From the NCBI GenBank assembly GCA_029777145.1, contig JAKOSS010000269.1:1-8215 (forward strand): DNA of 8,215 nucleotides, in the 5' to 3' direction. Position numbers and translations under genes: made by a program. A model generated the notes under the pieces. The model worked only from the letters and a program-made list of their open reading frames with translations. It searched no databases and was not told the DNA's origin. This stretch comes from Acidobacteriota bacterium. Its GTDB lineage: Bacteria > Acidobacteriota > Blastocatellia > Pyrinomonadales > Pyrinomonadaceae. Each line of letters opens with the position of its first letter. The first letter of the stretch is position 1. Shown in pieces: positions 1 through 7,407 of this stretch.

Positions 1-1
1 C

Positions 2-1315
2 ACCGTCAGCCGCGAGAAAGACGGGCTTCTGCAGAATTTCGACCTTCAGACGCTTTCGTACACGCCGGTCGGCCAAAAGATCCACGATATGGACACGAAC
101 AATTTCGGGCCGCGCGTCGGATTTGCGTTCGATGTCTTCGGAAACCAGAAGACCGTGCTGCGCGGCGGATACGGGATCTTCTACAACCGCGAACTTCCGG
201 CAAGCTTCGGATCGCCGCAGGCGAACTCGTTCCCGCAGGTTTCGACCGATCTTTTCGATTGGTTCTTCTGCGCGAACCCGTCGCCGACGTTCGCGTATCC
301 GGTCGATCCGGCGGTGTTCGCCTGCGGACAGGCCGCGGCGTTCGTCATCGAGAAGAAACTCAAAACGGCGATGGCCCAGCACTGGTCGCTCAACGTCCAG
401 CAGAATCTCGGGATTGGCACTCTTACGGTCGGTTACGTCGGCAACCACGTGACGCATCTCCTGACCGACGGCGTTGTCACCCCGCGAAACATCAACCGTT
501 CCGACGCGATCACCGGCGCACGGCCGCTTACCGAGCGCTTCGGCGACATCTTCGTCGTCGGAGGCTACCCCCAATCCAACTACAACGCGATGCAGGTAAC
601 GTTCAAGCGGAACATCACATCCGGTTTCCGGTTCAACGCAAACTACACCTGGTCGCACGCGATCGACGACGTCGTCGGGTTCTTCAAGGACTATCAGAAC
701 GAGAACGACGCCCGTGCGGAGCGTGCGAGTTCCGATCAGGACGTTCGCCACAACTTCAGCTTCGACGCGGGTTACGACCTGCCGTTCAAGAAGTGGTTTG
801 AAGACGGCCCGAACTGGCTCGTCAACGGCTGGCAGATCAACACGATCATCCAGGCGCGCAGCGGTCTTCCGGTGACGCCGACGCGGATCGGCGGGATCTT
901 CGGCGGGTTTGCGTTCCGGCCGGACGTCGTCGCGGGAGTCAGCACGCGCTGCCCGAATTACTCGGTTCCGACTTGCCAGTACAACGCGGCGGCATTCTCG
1001 GATCCGGGCGCGGGCGTGTACGGCAACGCCGGACGCAACATCCTGCGCGGTCCGAAGTTCACGCAGGTCGACTTTTCGGTCTTCAAGAACACGAAGCTGA
1101 GTGAGACGATGTCGCTGCAGTTGCGCATGGAGATGTTCAACATGTTCAACTTCAAGAACTACGCCGATCCGTCGGGCGGCCTTACCTGTTCGGGTTCGGT
1201 CGGTGCCTGTTCGGGCTTCGGCGTCAGCAACTCGACCGTCGGAAATCAACTCGGAGGTTTGCTCGGGTTCGGCGGCCCGCGGCAGATCCAGTTGTCGGCG
1301 AGATTCAACTTCTAG
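2..1315 (+). CDS. TonB-dependent receptor, C-terminal part (5' truncated by window)
   Basis: This is the last 437 codons of an outer-membrane beta-barrel receptor; the frame is open from base 2 and ends at TAG 1313-1315. The ATG at base 89 is internal, because the open frame continues upstream of it in the same receptor-like style. Family phrases are visible: NFGPRVGFAFDVFG and VLRGGYGIFYNR near the start of the fragment, ANYTWSHAIDD in the middle, VDFSVFKNTKL, LRMEMFNMFNFKNY and a final LSARFNF. A terminal aromatic residue after alternating polar and hydrophobic residues is the usual outer-membrane barrel signal. Receptors of this type (Oar-like, usually with an N-terminal carboxypeptidase-regulatory domain and a plug) are common in Acidobacteriota and are thought to take up large substrates using TonB energy. 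The plug and TonB box lie outside the window. Six cysteines occur as three close pairs, probably in surface loops. Substrate unknown; a link to the downstream glycosidases is inferred from position only. Confidence 0.88.
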   Translation, partial: TVSREKDGLLQNFDLQTLSYTPVGQKIHDMDTNNFGPRVGFAFDVFGNQKTVLRGGYGIFYNRELPASFGSPQANSFPQVSTDLFDWFFCANPSPTFAYPVDPAVFACGQAAAFVIEKKLKTAMAQHWSLNVQQNLGIGTLTVGYVGNHVTHLLTDGVVTPRNINRSDAITGARPLTERFGDIFVVGGYPQSNYNAMQVTFKRNITSGFRFNANYTWSHAIDDVVGFFKDYQNENDARAERASSDQDVRHNFSFDAGYDLPFKKWFEDGPNWLVNGWQINTIIQARSGLPVTPTRIGGIFGGFAFRPDVVAGVSTRCPNYSVPTCQYNAAAFSDPGAGVYGNAGRNILRGPKFTQVDFSVFKNTKLSETMSLQLRMEMFNMFNFKNYADPSGGLTCSGSVGACSGFGVSNSTVGNQLGGLLGFGGPRQIQLSARFNF

Positions 1316-1331
1316 GTTGGACTCGCAGATA

Positions 1332-1388
1332 GTTCGAGATCCCGAACGGATTTGGCCGGCAACGTCGTTTTCGTTCGGGATCTCGGAT
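1332..1388 (+). terminator. Long intergenic hairpin after the receptor gene (terminator-like or regulatory)
   Basis: A perfect 14-base inverted repeat is present: CGAGATCCCGAACG at 1335-1348 and CGTTCGGGATCTCG at 1372-1385. Counting G-U pairs, the stem extends to 1332-1350 pairing with 1370-1388, about 19 pairs around a 19-base loop. It starts 17 bases after the receptor stop codon, where a terminator would sit. No T-run follows the right arm, so it is not a classical intrinsic terminator. It could instead be a partial terminator, an mRNA-stabilising or processing hairpin that separates receptor from enzyme expression, or a DNA-level operator. The structure is seen directly; the function is inferred. 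Confidence 0.55.
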
Positions 1389-1403
1389 CGGTTATCGGTA
1401 GAA

Positions 1404-1409
1404 GGGAGG
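1404..1409 (+). promoter_or_regulatory. Ribosome binding site deciding the GTG start of the GH38 gene
   Basis: GGGAGG lies 5 bases before GTG 1415-1417. It is the only strong Shine-Dalgarno match in the gap. Choosing this start gives a clean Sec signal peptide, whereas the in-frame TTG at 1352 lies inside the hairpin and would add 21 unrelated residues. Confidence 0.75.
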
Positions 1410-1414
1410 CGAGA

Positions 1415-4258
1415 GTGAATTTTGCAAAGGGAGTGATTCGAAGGCTGACATTGATCCTGATCGCCGTTTCCGCGGTCACGGCGGCGGCACAGACGAAACT
1501 CCCGGCGAGCGGGATCAAAACGATCTACGTCGTTCCGACCTCGCACTATGACTTCGGCTTCGTCGAGCCGCCCGATGCCGTCCGCGAACGCGCCGCGCGG
1601 CACATCGACGAAGTCATCCGCGTCGCCGAAGAGGATCCGCAGTTCCGTTGGACGATCGAAAGCGTCTGGCAGGTCAATGAATGGCTGAAACGTCAGCGCA
1701 AACCGACGTCGGTGCTGCCGACGGACAAGCCGCGGATCGCGCGGTTGATGGCGCTGATCAAATCCGGCCGCGTCATGCTTTCGACTTCGTGGGGCAGCAT
1801 GCACACCGATTTCATGGGCGAGGAGGAATTGAACCGGCTCGTCTATGATTACGCCCGGCTCGAGAGATCGTACGGGATCAGATCCGAGACGGCACTGATG
1901 GACGACGTTCCCGGACACCCGACATCGATCCCCGGTGTTCTCGCGGGAAGCGGCACGAAATATCTCGTCACCGGCGCCAATCTTTTCATTCAGCAGGCGA
2001 CGTCGCTTGCGCCCGGAAACGTCCCGTTCTACTGGCAGGGGCCGGACGGGAGCAAGGTCCTGACGTGGGTCTCGCAGAGCCCGCGCGGCGGCTACACGGA
2101 AGGGATGACGGACTTTTATCTCGACCCGTTCTCGCTCGATCCGTACACCGACAAGACGCCGTTCGACATGTTCAATCCCGACCAGGCGGGGAAGAGGACG
2201 CCGCTCGAGATCATGGAGATCGGGATCACCGAACTCCTCAACCGCTACGGCAAGGCCGGTTACAAATACGATGCCGTGATGGCGATGTACGCGCACGACT
2301 TTGTCGAGCCGACCAACGTCCAAAACCTCGAAAAGGCGGCGGCGATGTGGAACGCCGCGCACCCGGAAATCCAGCTGAAGATCGCGACGCCGGTCGAGTT
2401 CTTCAAATACATCGAAGGCAAGTACGCAGATCAATTGCCGACGGCGCGCGGCGAGTGGTCGGGACTCTGGTCCGAGTCGAAAACGCAGTCGCCGCGGATA
2501 TCGGCGATGGCGCGTTACGCGCACGATCATACGCCGGCGGCCGAAACGCTCTGGAGCGCGATCGCCATGACGCGCCGGATCCCGTTTCCGGTCGGCAACT
2601 TTTCGGGACTCTACGAATCGCAGTTCACCTACGACGAACACAGCGGCGCGGGCAACAACGGCTGGATCCAGCTCAACAGCCGCGACGGGCTCGACGAGCA
2701 GAACCGCCAATATGTGCGGATGATGAGCGGCGCCGCCGACGAGGCCGATTTCCTGTTGAAGCAGGGTATTTCGACCGCGACTCAGGCATCGCGTTTCGAC
2801 GCCTCGAAGTCGGTGACGGACGCGAATGTCAGAAATCTCGTCGCGTACAACGGGCTCTCGTGGGAACGCGACGACGTCGTCCGTTTCGACGCGCCCGAAG
2901 GATCCCAGGTCGTGCAGATCGCGGACTCCGCGACCGGGAACCGCGTCGATTTCGACGTTGACGGGAACGGACAGGTTTGTTTCGTCGCGCGGGGCGTCCC
3001 GCCTTTCGGGTACCGTGCGTACGCGATCAGAACGTCGCCGGGCAAAGCGCCGGGTACGCTCAAACAGGTTGCCGGCCAAACGTCGGTCGAATTCGGAAAC
3101 TTCCGCGTCAGATTGCGGCCCGACGGCAATATTCTCGGGATCACTGATCTCAAACGCGGCCGCGAACTGGTCAACGGGAAGGGCGAGATGGAGTTCAACG
3201 AACTGCTGCGCGTCGAGGGGACCGACGCGTCCCGGATCGATTATCCGGTCGAGCCGAAGATCGCGGTTCGCCGCGGGCGCCAGATGACCGAAATCCGCGT
3301 CGAACGCGAGCGCTCGGCGTTTCCGCTGACTGTCATCTCGATCTTCGCCGGACTCGATCACGTCGAGATCCGGAACGAACTTGATCCTGAACGGATGCCG
3401 TTCGTCGGTGGCAGCAACAACTGGCACGATTCGTACTATTTCGCGTTTCCGTTCGACATTCCGAAGGACGGTCTGAAGATCAAGCGCGGCGGCCAGAAGT
3501 GGTTCGATACCCTGCCTGACGACTATCTGCCGGGCGCGCGGACCGACGCGGTCACGACCCAACATCTGCTCGGGCTGACGAACGGAAAGACCAGCGCGCT
3601 CATCGCCCATCGCGAGTCATTTCATTGGGTTTACACGAGTTACGTTGATACGAAAATTCGTCCGAAGGATGAGCCGAAAGGATTTCCGGCGATGTTCACG
3701 GGCAAATTCCCCTTGCCTGAAGCGACCGTTTACGCGCGTGCCGTGCGCCGGAGCAATCAGGCCGACACGCGCGATGCCGGCGTCGTGAACATGCGTTCCG
3801 TCGAACCGGGACTCGCCGGTCGTTACGTTTTCAACTACGCGGTCGCCGCCGACGGAGCGTTCGACGACGTCCGCGCGTGGACGCTCGGCGCCGACTTCAA
3901 CGTTCCGCTCCTCGCGCAGTTCGTCGAGCGAGTGCCGGCCGCGACCGAGTCGTACTTCAGCGTCGATCAGCCGAACGTCCAAATCGTCACCGTCAAATCG
4001 ATTTCCGACGACGTCGTTCGCGGCGAGGTCAGCGCGACGCCGCTCGATCCGCAGTTGACCAAGTCGTTCGTGATCCGGCTCCAGGAATTCGCCGGCCGCG
4101 CCACGACCGTCCGGCTGCGATTTCCGGCCAGGATAAGATCCGCGAGCGTCGTGAATCTGACCGAGCGCGACGTCATCGAGAAACTGCCGGCGTCGGAACC
4201 GTTGACGGTCGCGGTCCGGCCGTTCGAGACGAAGACCATCCGTTTCGAGATCGAGTAA
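1415..4258 (+). CDS. Exported glycoside hydrolase family 38-type protein (alpha-mannosidase-like)
   Basis: A 947-residue protein with a GTG start. Residues 1-25 form a Sec signal peptide (Arg-Arg at 9-10, hydrophobic core, AAA before Gln26), so it acts in the periplasm or outside. The N-terminal catalytic region resembles GH38: SHYDFGF puts His44 and Asp46 where the family has its first zinc ligands (HxD); ESVWQVNEW follows at about 82-90; DVPGH at 164-168 matches the family DxxGH motif, making Asp164 the likely nucleophile and zinc ligand; and YDEHSGAG puts His409 where the last zinc ligand is expected. A long beta-rich C-terminal region (about 470-947) ends in FETKTIRFEIE, as in GH38 C-terminal domains. 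GH38 enzymes are zinc-dependent retaining alpha-mannosidases, but local motifs differ from characterised members, so mannose specificity is uncertain. A related uncharacterised family with the same fold is the main alternative. It is the first gene of the apparent operon, and the next gene starts 13 bases after its TAA. Confidence 0.82.
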   Translation: MNFAKGVIRRLTLILIAVSAVTAAAQTKLPASGIKTIYVVPTSHYDFGFVEPPDAVRERAARHIDEVIRVAEEDPQFRWTIESVWQVNEWLKRQRKPTSVLPTDKPRIARLMALIKSGRVMLSTSWGSMHTDFMGEEELNRLVYDYARLERSYGIRSETALMDDVPGHPTSIPGVLAGSGTKYLVTGANLFIQQATSLAPGNVPFYWQGPDGSKVLTWVSQSPRGGYTEGMTDFYLDPFSLDPYTDKTPFDMFNPDQAGKRTPLEIMEIGITELLNRYGKAGYKYDAVMAMYAHDFVEPTNVQNLEKAAAMWNAAHPEIQLKIATPVEFFKYIEGKYADQLPTARGEWSGLWSESKTQSPRISAMARYAHDHTPAAETLWSAIAMTRRIPFPVGNFSGLYESQFTYDEHSGAGNNGWIQLNSRDGLDEQNRQYVRMMSGAADEADFLLKQGISTATQASRFDASKSVTDANVRNLVAYNGLSWERDDVVRFDAPEGSQVVQIADSATGNRVDFDVDGNGQVCFVARGVPPFGYRAYAIRTSPGKAPGTLKQVAGQTSVEFGNFRVRLRPDGNILGITDLKRGRELVNGKGEMEFNELLRVEGTDASRIDYPVEPKIAVRRGRQMTEIRVERERSAFPLTVISIFAGLDHVEIRNELDPERMPFVGGSNNWHDSYYFAFPFDIPKDGLKIKRGGQKWFDTLPDDYLPGARTDAVTTQHLLGLTNGKTSALIAHRESFHWVYTSYVDTKIRPKDEPKGFPAMFTGKFPLPEATVYARAVRRSNQADTRDAGVVNMRSVEPGLAGRYVFNYAVAADGAFDDVRAWTLGADFNVPLLAQFVERVPAATESYFSVDQPNVQIVTVKSISDDVVRGEVSATPLDPQLTKSFVIRLQEFAGRATTVRLRFPARIRSASVVNLTERDVIEKLPASEPLTVAVRPFETKTIRFEIE

Positions 4259-4271
4259 TTTCGGGAAGATT

Positions 4272-6500
4272 ATGAGTGAAATAAAACGAAGAGATTTTTT
4301 GAAGTCGGCGGCGACCGGGATCGTTGCCGGCAGCGTACTCAGGTTCGGGGCAAACGGGATGCCTGTCGCGGTTGCGTCGGACGGAAAGAACGACGCGCCG
4401 CTCCCGGACATTCCGACGGTCGATTCGATGCGTTCGATCGTCATGACGCACCGGTTCGGCGATCTTTTCAACCCGCCCGGGCTGACAAATCACTGGGGAT
4501 GCGCGCAGGCGGCGGTCGATGTCGTTGCCGTCCGCAGCATTGCGTTTCCGCCGTTCGCGCAGGGCGAGATGAACGTCGCGCCGCTCGGCGCCGGCGGCGA
4601 ACTGCTGACCGGCGTGCTCTACGTCGACGAGGAATATTTTGCGGCGACAAAAACGCCGATCGAGTTCGTCTGGCAGCCGGACCGCGTCGAGCGGAAAGCC
4701 GTTTACAAAGGGCTCGAGATCAGTTCGACGACGATCGTGCCGTCCGAGACAATGGCCGTCGCGGTCAAGTTCACCGTCCGGAACGTTTCCGGAAAGCGCC
4801 GTCCGACCGAGATCAAGCTTGCCATCAACGGCGGCGCGACGAAATCCGTCAAACCGTGGAACGCCGCGTATTCGCCCGGCGAATACGACAACGAGCGTTC
4901 GCTCGACAGAAGCCGGAACGCCGTCATGTGCCGCTCGAAATATACCGAAGCATTCGTGCTGCAGGGAGCGTCGCCGGCGCCGTCGGAACTTCTTCCGTCG
5001 TGGATCGTTTACCGGTTCGATCTCGCGCCGAACGAGTCGCGCTCGATCACCTTCGTCAATTCGCTCGGCGAATCGCAGGCGTTCGTCGAGAAGCACTTCG
5101 ACGCGATCATCAATGATTTCGACAAGGTCCTGAAGCGGACGACCGACGAATGGAACGCGGAACTCAGGGACGCGTTCACGCCGGGAAACGGCCGGTTCTC
5201 GGGTTATGTGCCGACGCTCGTGACGTCCGACGATTCGGTCAAGCGGCTTTATCATTCGGCGGTGATGAGCGCCCTCTATTTCCGCCGCACGACGCCGCAT
5301 TCGGTTTACGGTACGACCTACGTCACGCTCATGCCGCGGTATTGGGAAACGACGACGTTCCTCTGGGACATCTCGCTCAGCGCGATGCTGCTCGCGATGC
5401 TCGATCCGGCGATCCTGCGCCGCATGATGGAAACCTGGATGACGCTCGACGTGTACAAGCACTTCGGGACGGAATTCCTGACCGGCGCCGGCGTCGGGCC
5501 GTGGTATTCGGTCAACGATTACGCGATGAGCCGCATGGCGAAGGAATACCTGCGCTGGACGGGCGACCGGGCGTGGCTCGACAAGGACGTCAACGGGAAA
5601 AAGGTGTTCGATTACCTGATCTCGTACGCGGAAAACTGGCGTAAGCTCGACACGAACAAGCACGGACTTGCCGATTATGGCGGGGTGACGAACCTGCTCG
5701 AGGCCGTTTCGAGCTATGTCCATGAGGTTGCCGGACTGAATGCCGCGAACGTTTACAATCTGCGATTCGCCGCCGAACTGCTCGATCACAAGGGCGACAA
5801 GACGCGCGCCGCCGCGATGCGAAAGGAGGCTGAAGATCTCGGCAAACGGGTGCTCGGACTTTATGTCGACGGCAAAGGGATCTGGCGGTGCCGGCTGCCC
5901 GACGGGAGTTACAACGAGGTCCATCACTGCTACGATTTCGGTACGACCCTGATGAACATCGGCGACCTGATGCCGGCGAAACAGAAGAAGGAAATGGTCG
6001 GATTTTTCCAGCGCGAACTGCAGACGCCGACGTGGATGCGCGCGCTCTCGACGAAGGACCTCGACGTCACATTCAGCATCCGGCCGGATCATCAGTGGAC
6101 CGGCGCGTATTGTTCGTGGGCGGCGCTCGCGCTCAGCGGCCTCTACGTCGCCGGCGAAACGGACGTCGCGCTCAACTGGATCAAGGGACTGGCGAAATCG
6201 GCGCGCCAGGGGCCGATCGCGCAGGCGCATTTTACGGAGGCGTTCGTCGCTCCCGAATCGAACGGCGGCGCGATCAAAGCGCCGTCGGACCAGCCGTACA
6301 TCAACGACTGGGCGTGCGTTTCGGGCTGCAATTATCTTGAGCCGATCGTCGATTCGATCTTCGGCATCGACGCCGGATTGTTCGGCACGATCAGTGCGAA
6401 ACCGCAGTTCGGCAAGTTCGATCCGAATGCGCGGCTTCGAAACATCAACTACCAGGGCAAGCTGTTTTCGGCAACGAAGGACGGCGTCCGGGCGCAATAG
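4272..6500 (+). CDS. Tat-exported six-hairpin glycosidase-like protein
   Basis: A 742-residue protein beginning with a twin-arginine signal: KRRDFLK at residues 5-11, then a short Ala/Gly-rich hydrophobic stretch, so it is probably exported folded. The ATG is supported by this signal and by GGGAAGA at 4263-4269, although the spacing to the start is short. Residues of about 40-290 look beta-rich (RFTVRNVSGK-type phrases; KFTVRNVSGKRR near 165), as in the N-terminal beta-sandwich of many inverting glycosidases. The rest is helical with repeated aromatic-acidic motifs typical of an (alpha/alpha)6 barrel: FLWDISLSAML (Trp365-Asp366), EYLRWTGDRAWL, NEVHHCYDFGT (Glu549 and Asp555 are candidate acids), and DHQWTGAY at 606-613. 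This architecture is shared by several families (GH63/37-like, GH78-like, GH95-like), and I cannot assign one. Function as a glycan hydrolase is inferred from fold style and from the adjacent GH38-type gene, which ends 13 bases upstream. Confidence 0.72.
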   Translation: MSEIKRRDFLKSAATGIVAGSVLRFGANGMPVAVASDGKNDAPLPDIPTVDSMRSIVMTHRFGDLFNPPGLTNHWGCAQAAVDVVAVRSIAFPPFAQGEMNVAPLGAGGELLTGVLYVDEEYFAATKTPIEFVWQPDRVERKAVYKGLEISSTTIVPSETMAVAVKFTVRNVSGKRRPTEIKLAINGGATKSVKPWNAAYSPGEYDNERSLDRSRNAVMCRSKYTEAFVLQGASPAPSELLPSWIVYRFDLAPNESRSITFVNSLGESQAFVEKHFDAIINDFDKVLKRTTDEWNAELRDAFTPGNGRFSGYVPTLVTSDDSVKRLYHSAVMSALYFRRTTPHSVYGTTYVTLMPRYWETTTFLWDISLSAMLLAMLDPAILRRMMETWMTLDVYKHFGTEFLTGAGVGPWYSVNDYAMSRMAKEYLRWTGDRAWLDKDVNGKKVFDYLISYAENWRKLDTNKHGLADYGGVTNLLEAVSSYVHEVAGLNAANVYNLRFAAELLDHKGDKTRAAAMRKEAEDLGKRVLGLYVDGKGIWRCRLPDGSYNEVHHCYDFGTTLMNIGDLMPAKQKKEMVGFFQRELQTPTWMRALSTKDLDVTFSIRPDHQWTGAYCSWAALALSGLYVAGETDVALNWIKGLAKSARQGPIAQAHFTEAFVAPESNGGAIKAPSDQPYINDWACVSGCNYLEPIVDSIFGIDAGLFGTISAKPQFGKFDPNARLRNINYQGKLFSATKDGVRAQ

Positions 6501-6502
6501 AC

Positions 6503-6508
6503 GGAGGA
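6503..6508 (+). promoter_or_regulatory. Ribosome binding site deciding the esterase start
   Basis: GGAGGA lies 5 bases before ATG 6514-6516. The open frame extends upstream to 6337, but that part overlaps the previous gene and is Ser/Arg-rich. Starting at 6514 exposes a proper signal peptide. Confidence 0.8.
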
Positions 6509-6513
6509 ACAAA

Positions 6514-7407
6514 ATGAGAATCGTGAAGTTTTTGATCGCGGCCGCGCTGCTGGCGATGGCGGCGTCGAATCTTTATGCGCAGGCGACCGGCGAATCGCTT
6601 CTGAAGATCGGCGACCGGTACTGGATGCAGCCGGACATCGTCTATGCCGCGGCGAACAATACGCCGCTCAAACTCGACGTCTGGTACCCGCGCGACAATC
6701 CGAATCCGACCCCGACGCTCGTTTACATCCATGGCGGAGGCTGGATCTTCGGATCGAAGGAAGGCGCGGTGTTTCAGCTTTTGCCGTATCTCGAGAAGGG
6801 TTGGCGGGTCGTCAACGTTGAGTATCGCATGGCGAGCAACTCCCTCGCCCCGGCCGCCGTCGAGGACACCCGCTGCGCGCTCCGCTGGGTTTTCCGCAAC
6901 GCCAAGCAGTACAATTTCGACACGACGAAGATCGTCCTGACCGGACATTCGGCAGGCGGACATCTTTCGCTGATCACGGGAATGCTCCCGAAGGGGAATC
7001 CGCTGGACAACCGGTGTTACGGAGATGAGGATTTGCGAGTCGCGGCGATCGTCAACTGGTTCGGGATCAGCGATGTCAACGATCTGATCCAGGGTCCGAA
7101 CCTGAAGAATTACGCGGTGATGTGGATGGGCGCGATGCCCGATGCGGACCGGATCGCGCGCGAGGTTTCGCCGCTGACCTATGTCCGCGCGGGGCTCCCG
7201 CCGATCATGACGATCCACGGCGACAAGGACGACGTCGTCCCGTACACGCAGGCGACGCGGCTGCAAGAGGCGCTCGACAAGGTCAAGAGCCCGAATCGTC
7301 TGTACACCGTCAAAGGCGGCGGCCATGGGCAGTTCGAACAGAAGGACTACGTCGGCGCGTTCGCCGAGATCTGGGACTTTCTGAAGGAAAACAAGATCAC
7401 TCAATGA
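6514..7407 (+). CDS. Secreted alpha/beta hydrolase, esterase/lipase (BD-FAE-like)
   Basis: A 297-residue protein with a Sec signal peptide (Arg2 and Lys5, hydrophobic core 6-18, LYA at 20-22 before the likely cut). The alpha/beta-hydrolase landmarks appear in order: HGGGW at 73-77 (oxyanion-hole motif), GHSAGGH at 144-150 with Ser146 as nucleophile, HGDKDDVVP at 235-243 with Asp239 as the likely acid, and GGGHGQF with His271 completing the triad. This HGGG/GxSxG pattern belongs to the carboxylesterase group that includes BD-FAE-type bifunctional feruloyl and acetyl-xylan esterases and related lipases; length matches. It probably removes acyl or methyl esters from a carbohydrate or phenolic-linked substrate in the periplasm or outside. 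Which ester it cuts cannot be told from sequence. Its TGA overlaps the ATG of the following dehydratase gene, suggesting translational coupling. Confidence 0.88.
   Translation: MRIVKFLIAAALLAMAASNLYAQATGESLLKIGDRYWMQPDIVYAAANNTPLKLDVWYPRDNPNPTPTLVYIHGGGWIFGSKEGAVFQLLPYLEKGWRVVNVEYRMASNSLAPAAVEDTRCALRWVFRNAKQYNFDTTKIVLTGHSAGGHLSLITGMLPKGNPLDNRCYGDEDLRVAAIVNWFGISDVNDLIQGPNLKNYAVMWMGAMPDADRIAREVSPLTYVRAGLPPIMTIHGDKDDVVPYTQATRLQEALDKVKSPNRLYTVKGGGHGQFEQKDYVGAFAEIWDFLKENKITQ

Noticed and set aside
1389..1403. Possible T-run or promoter after the hairpin
   Set aside because: The stretch has no run of T and no recognisable -10/-35 pair.
1352..1414. Upstream TTG start for the GH38-type gene
   Set aside because: It lies inside the hairpin loop, has no ribosome binding site, and would bury the signal peptide behind 21 extra residues.
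3617..4471. A 284-codon minus-strand open frame over the end of the GH38-type gene
   Set aside because: It overlaps two + strand genes with clear motifs and signal peptides, has Arg-rich low-complexity composition and no recognisable family.
4173..6512. A 779-codon open frame on the minus strand
   Set aside because: It lies fully antisense to the six-hairpin gene, is very rich in Arg and Val/Asp, shows no domain motif, and is explained by G/C-rich third codon positions of the + strand gene.
6337..6513. Upstream ATG start for the esterase gene
   Set aside because: It lies within the preceding gene, gives a Ser/Arg-rich leader, and ignores the GGAGGA site and signal peptide at 6514.
6445..7404. 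A 319-codon minus-strand open frame opposite the esterase
   Set aside because: The opposite strand carries a complete catalytic triad with a ribosome binding site and signal peptide; the minus frame has no supporting features.
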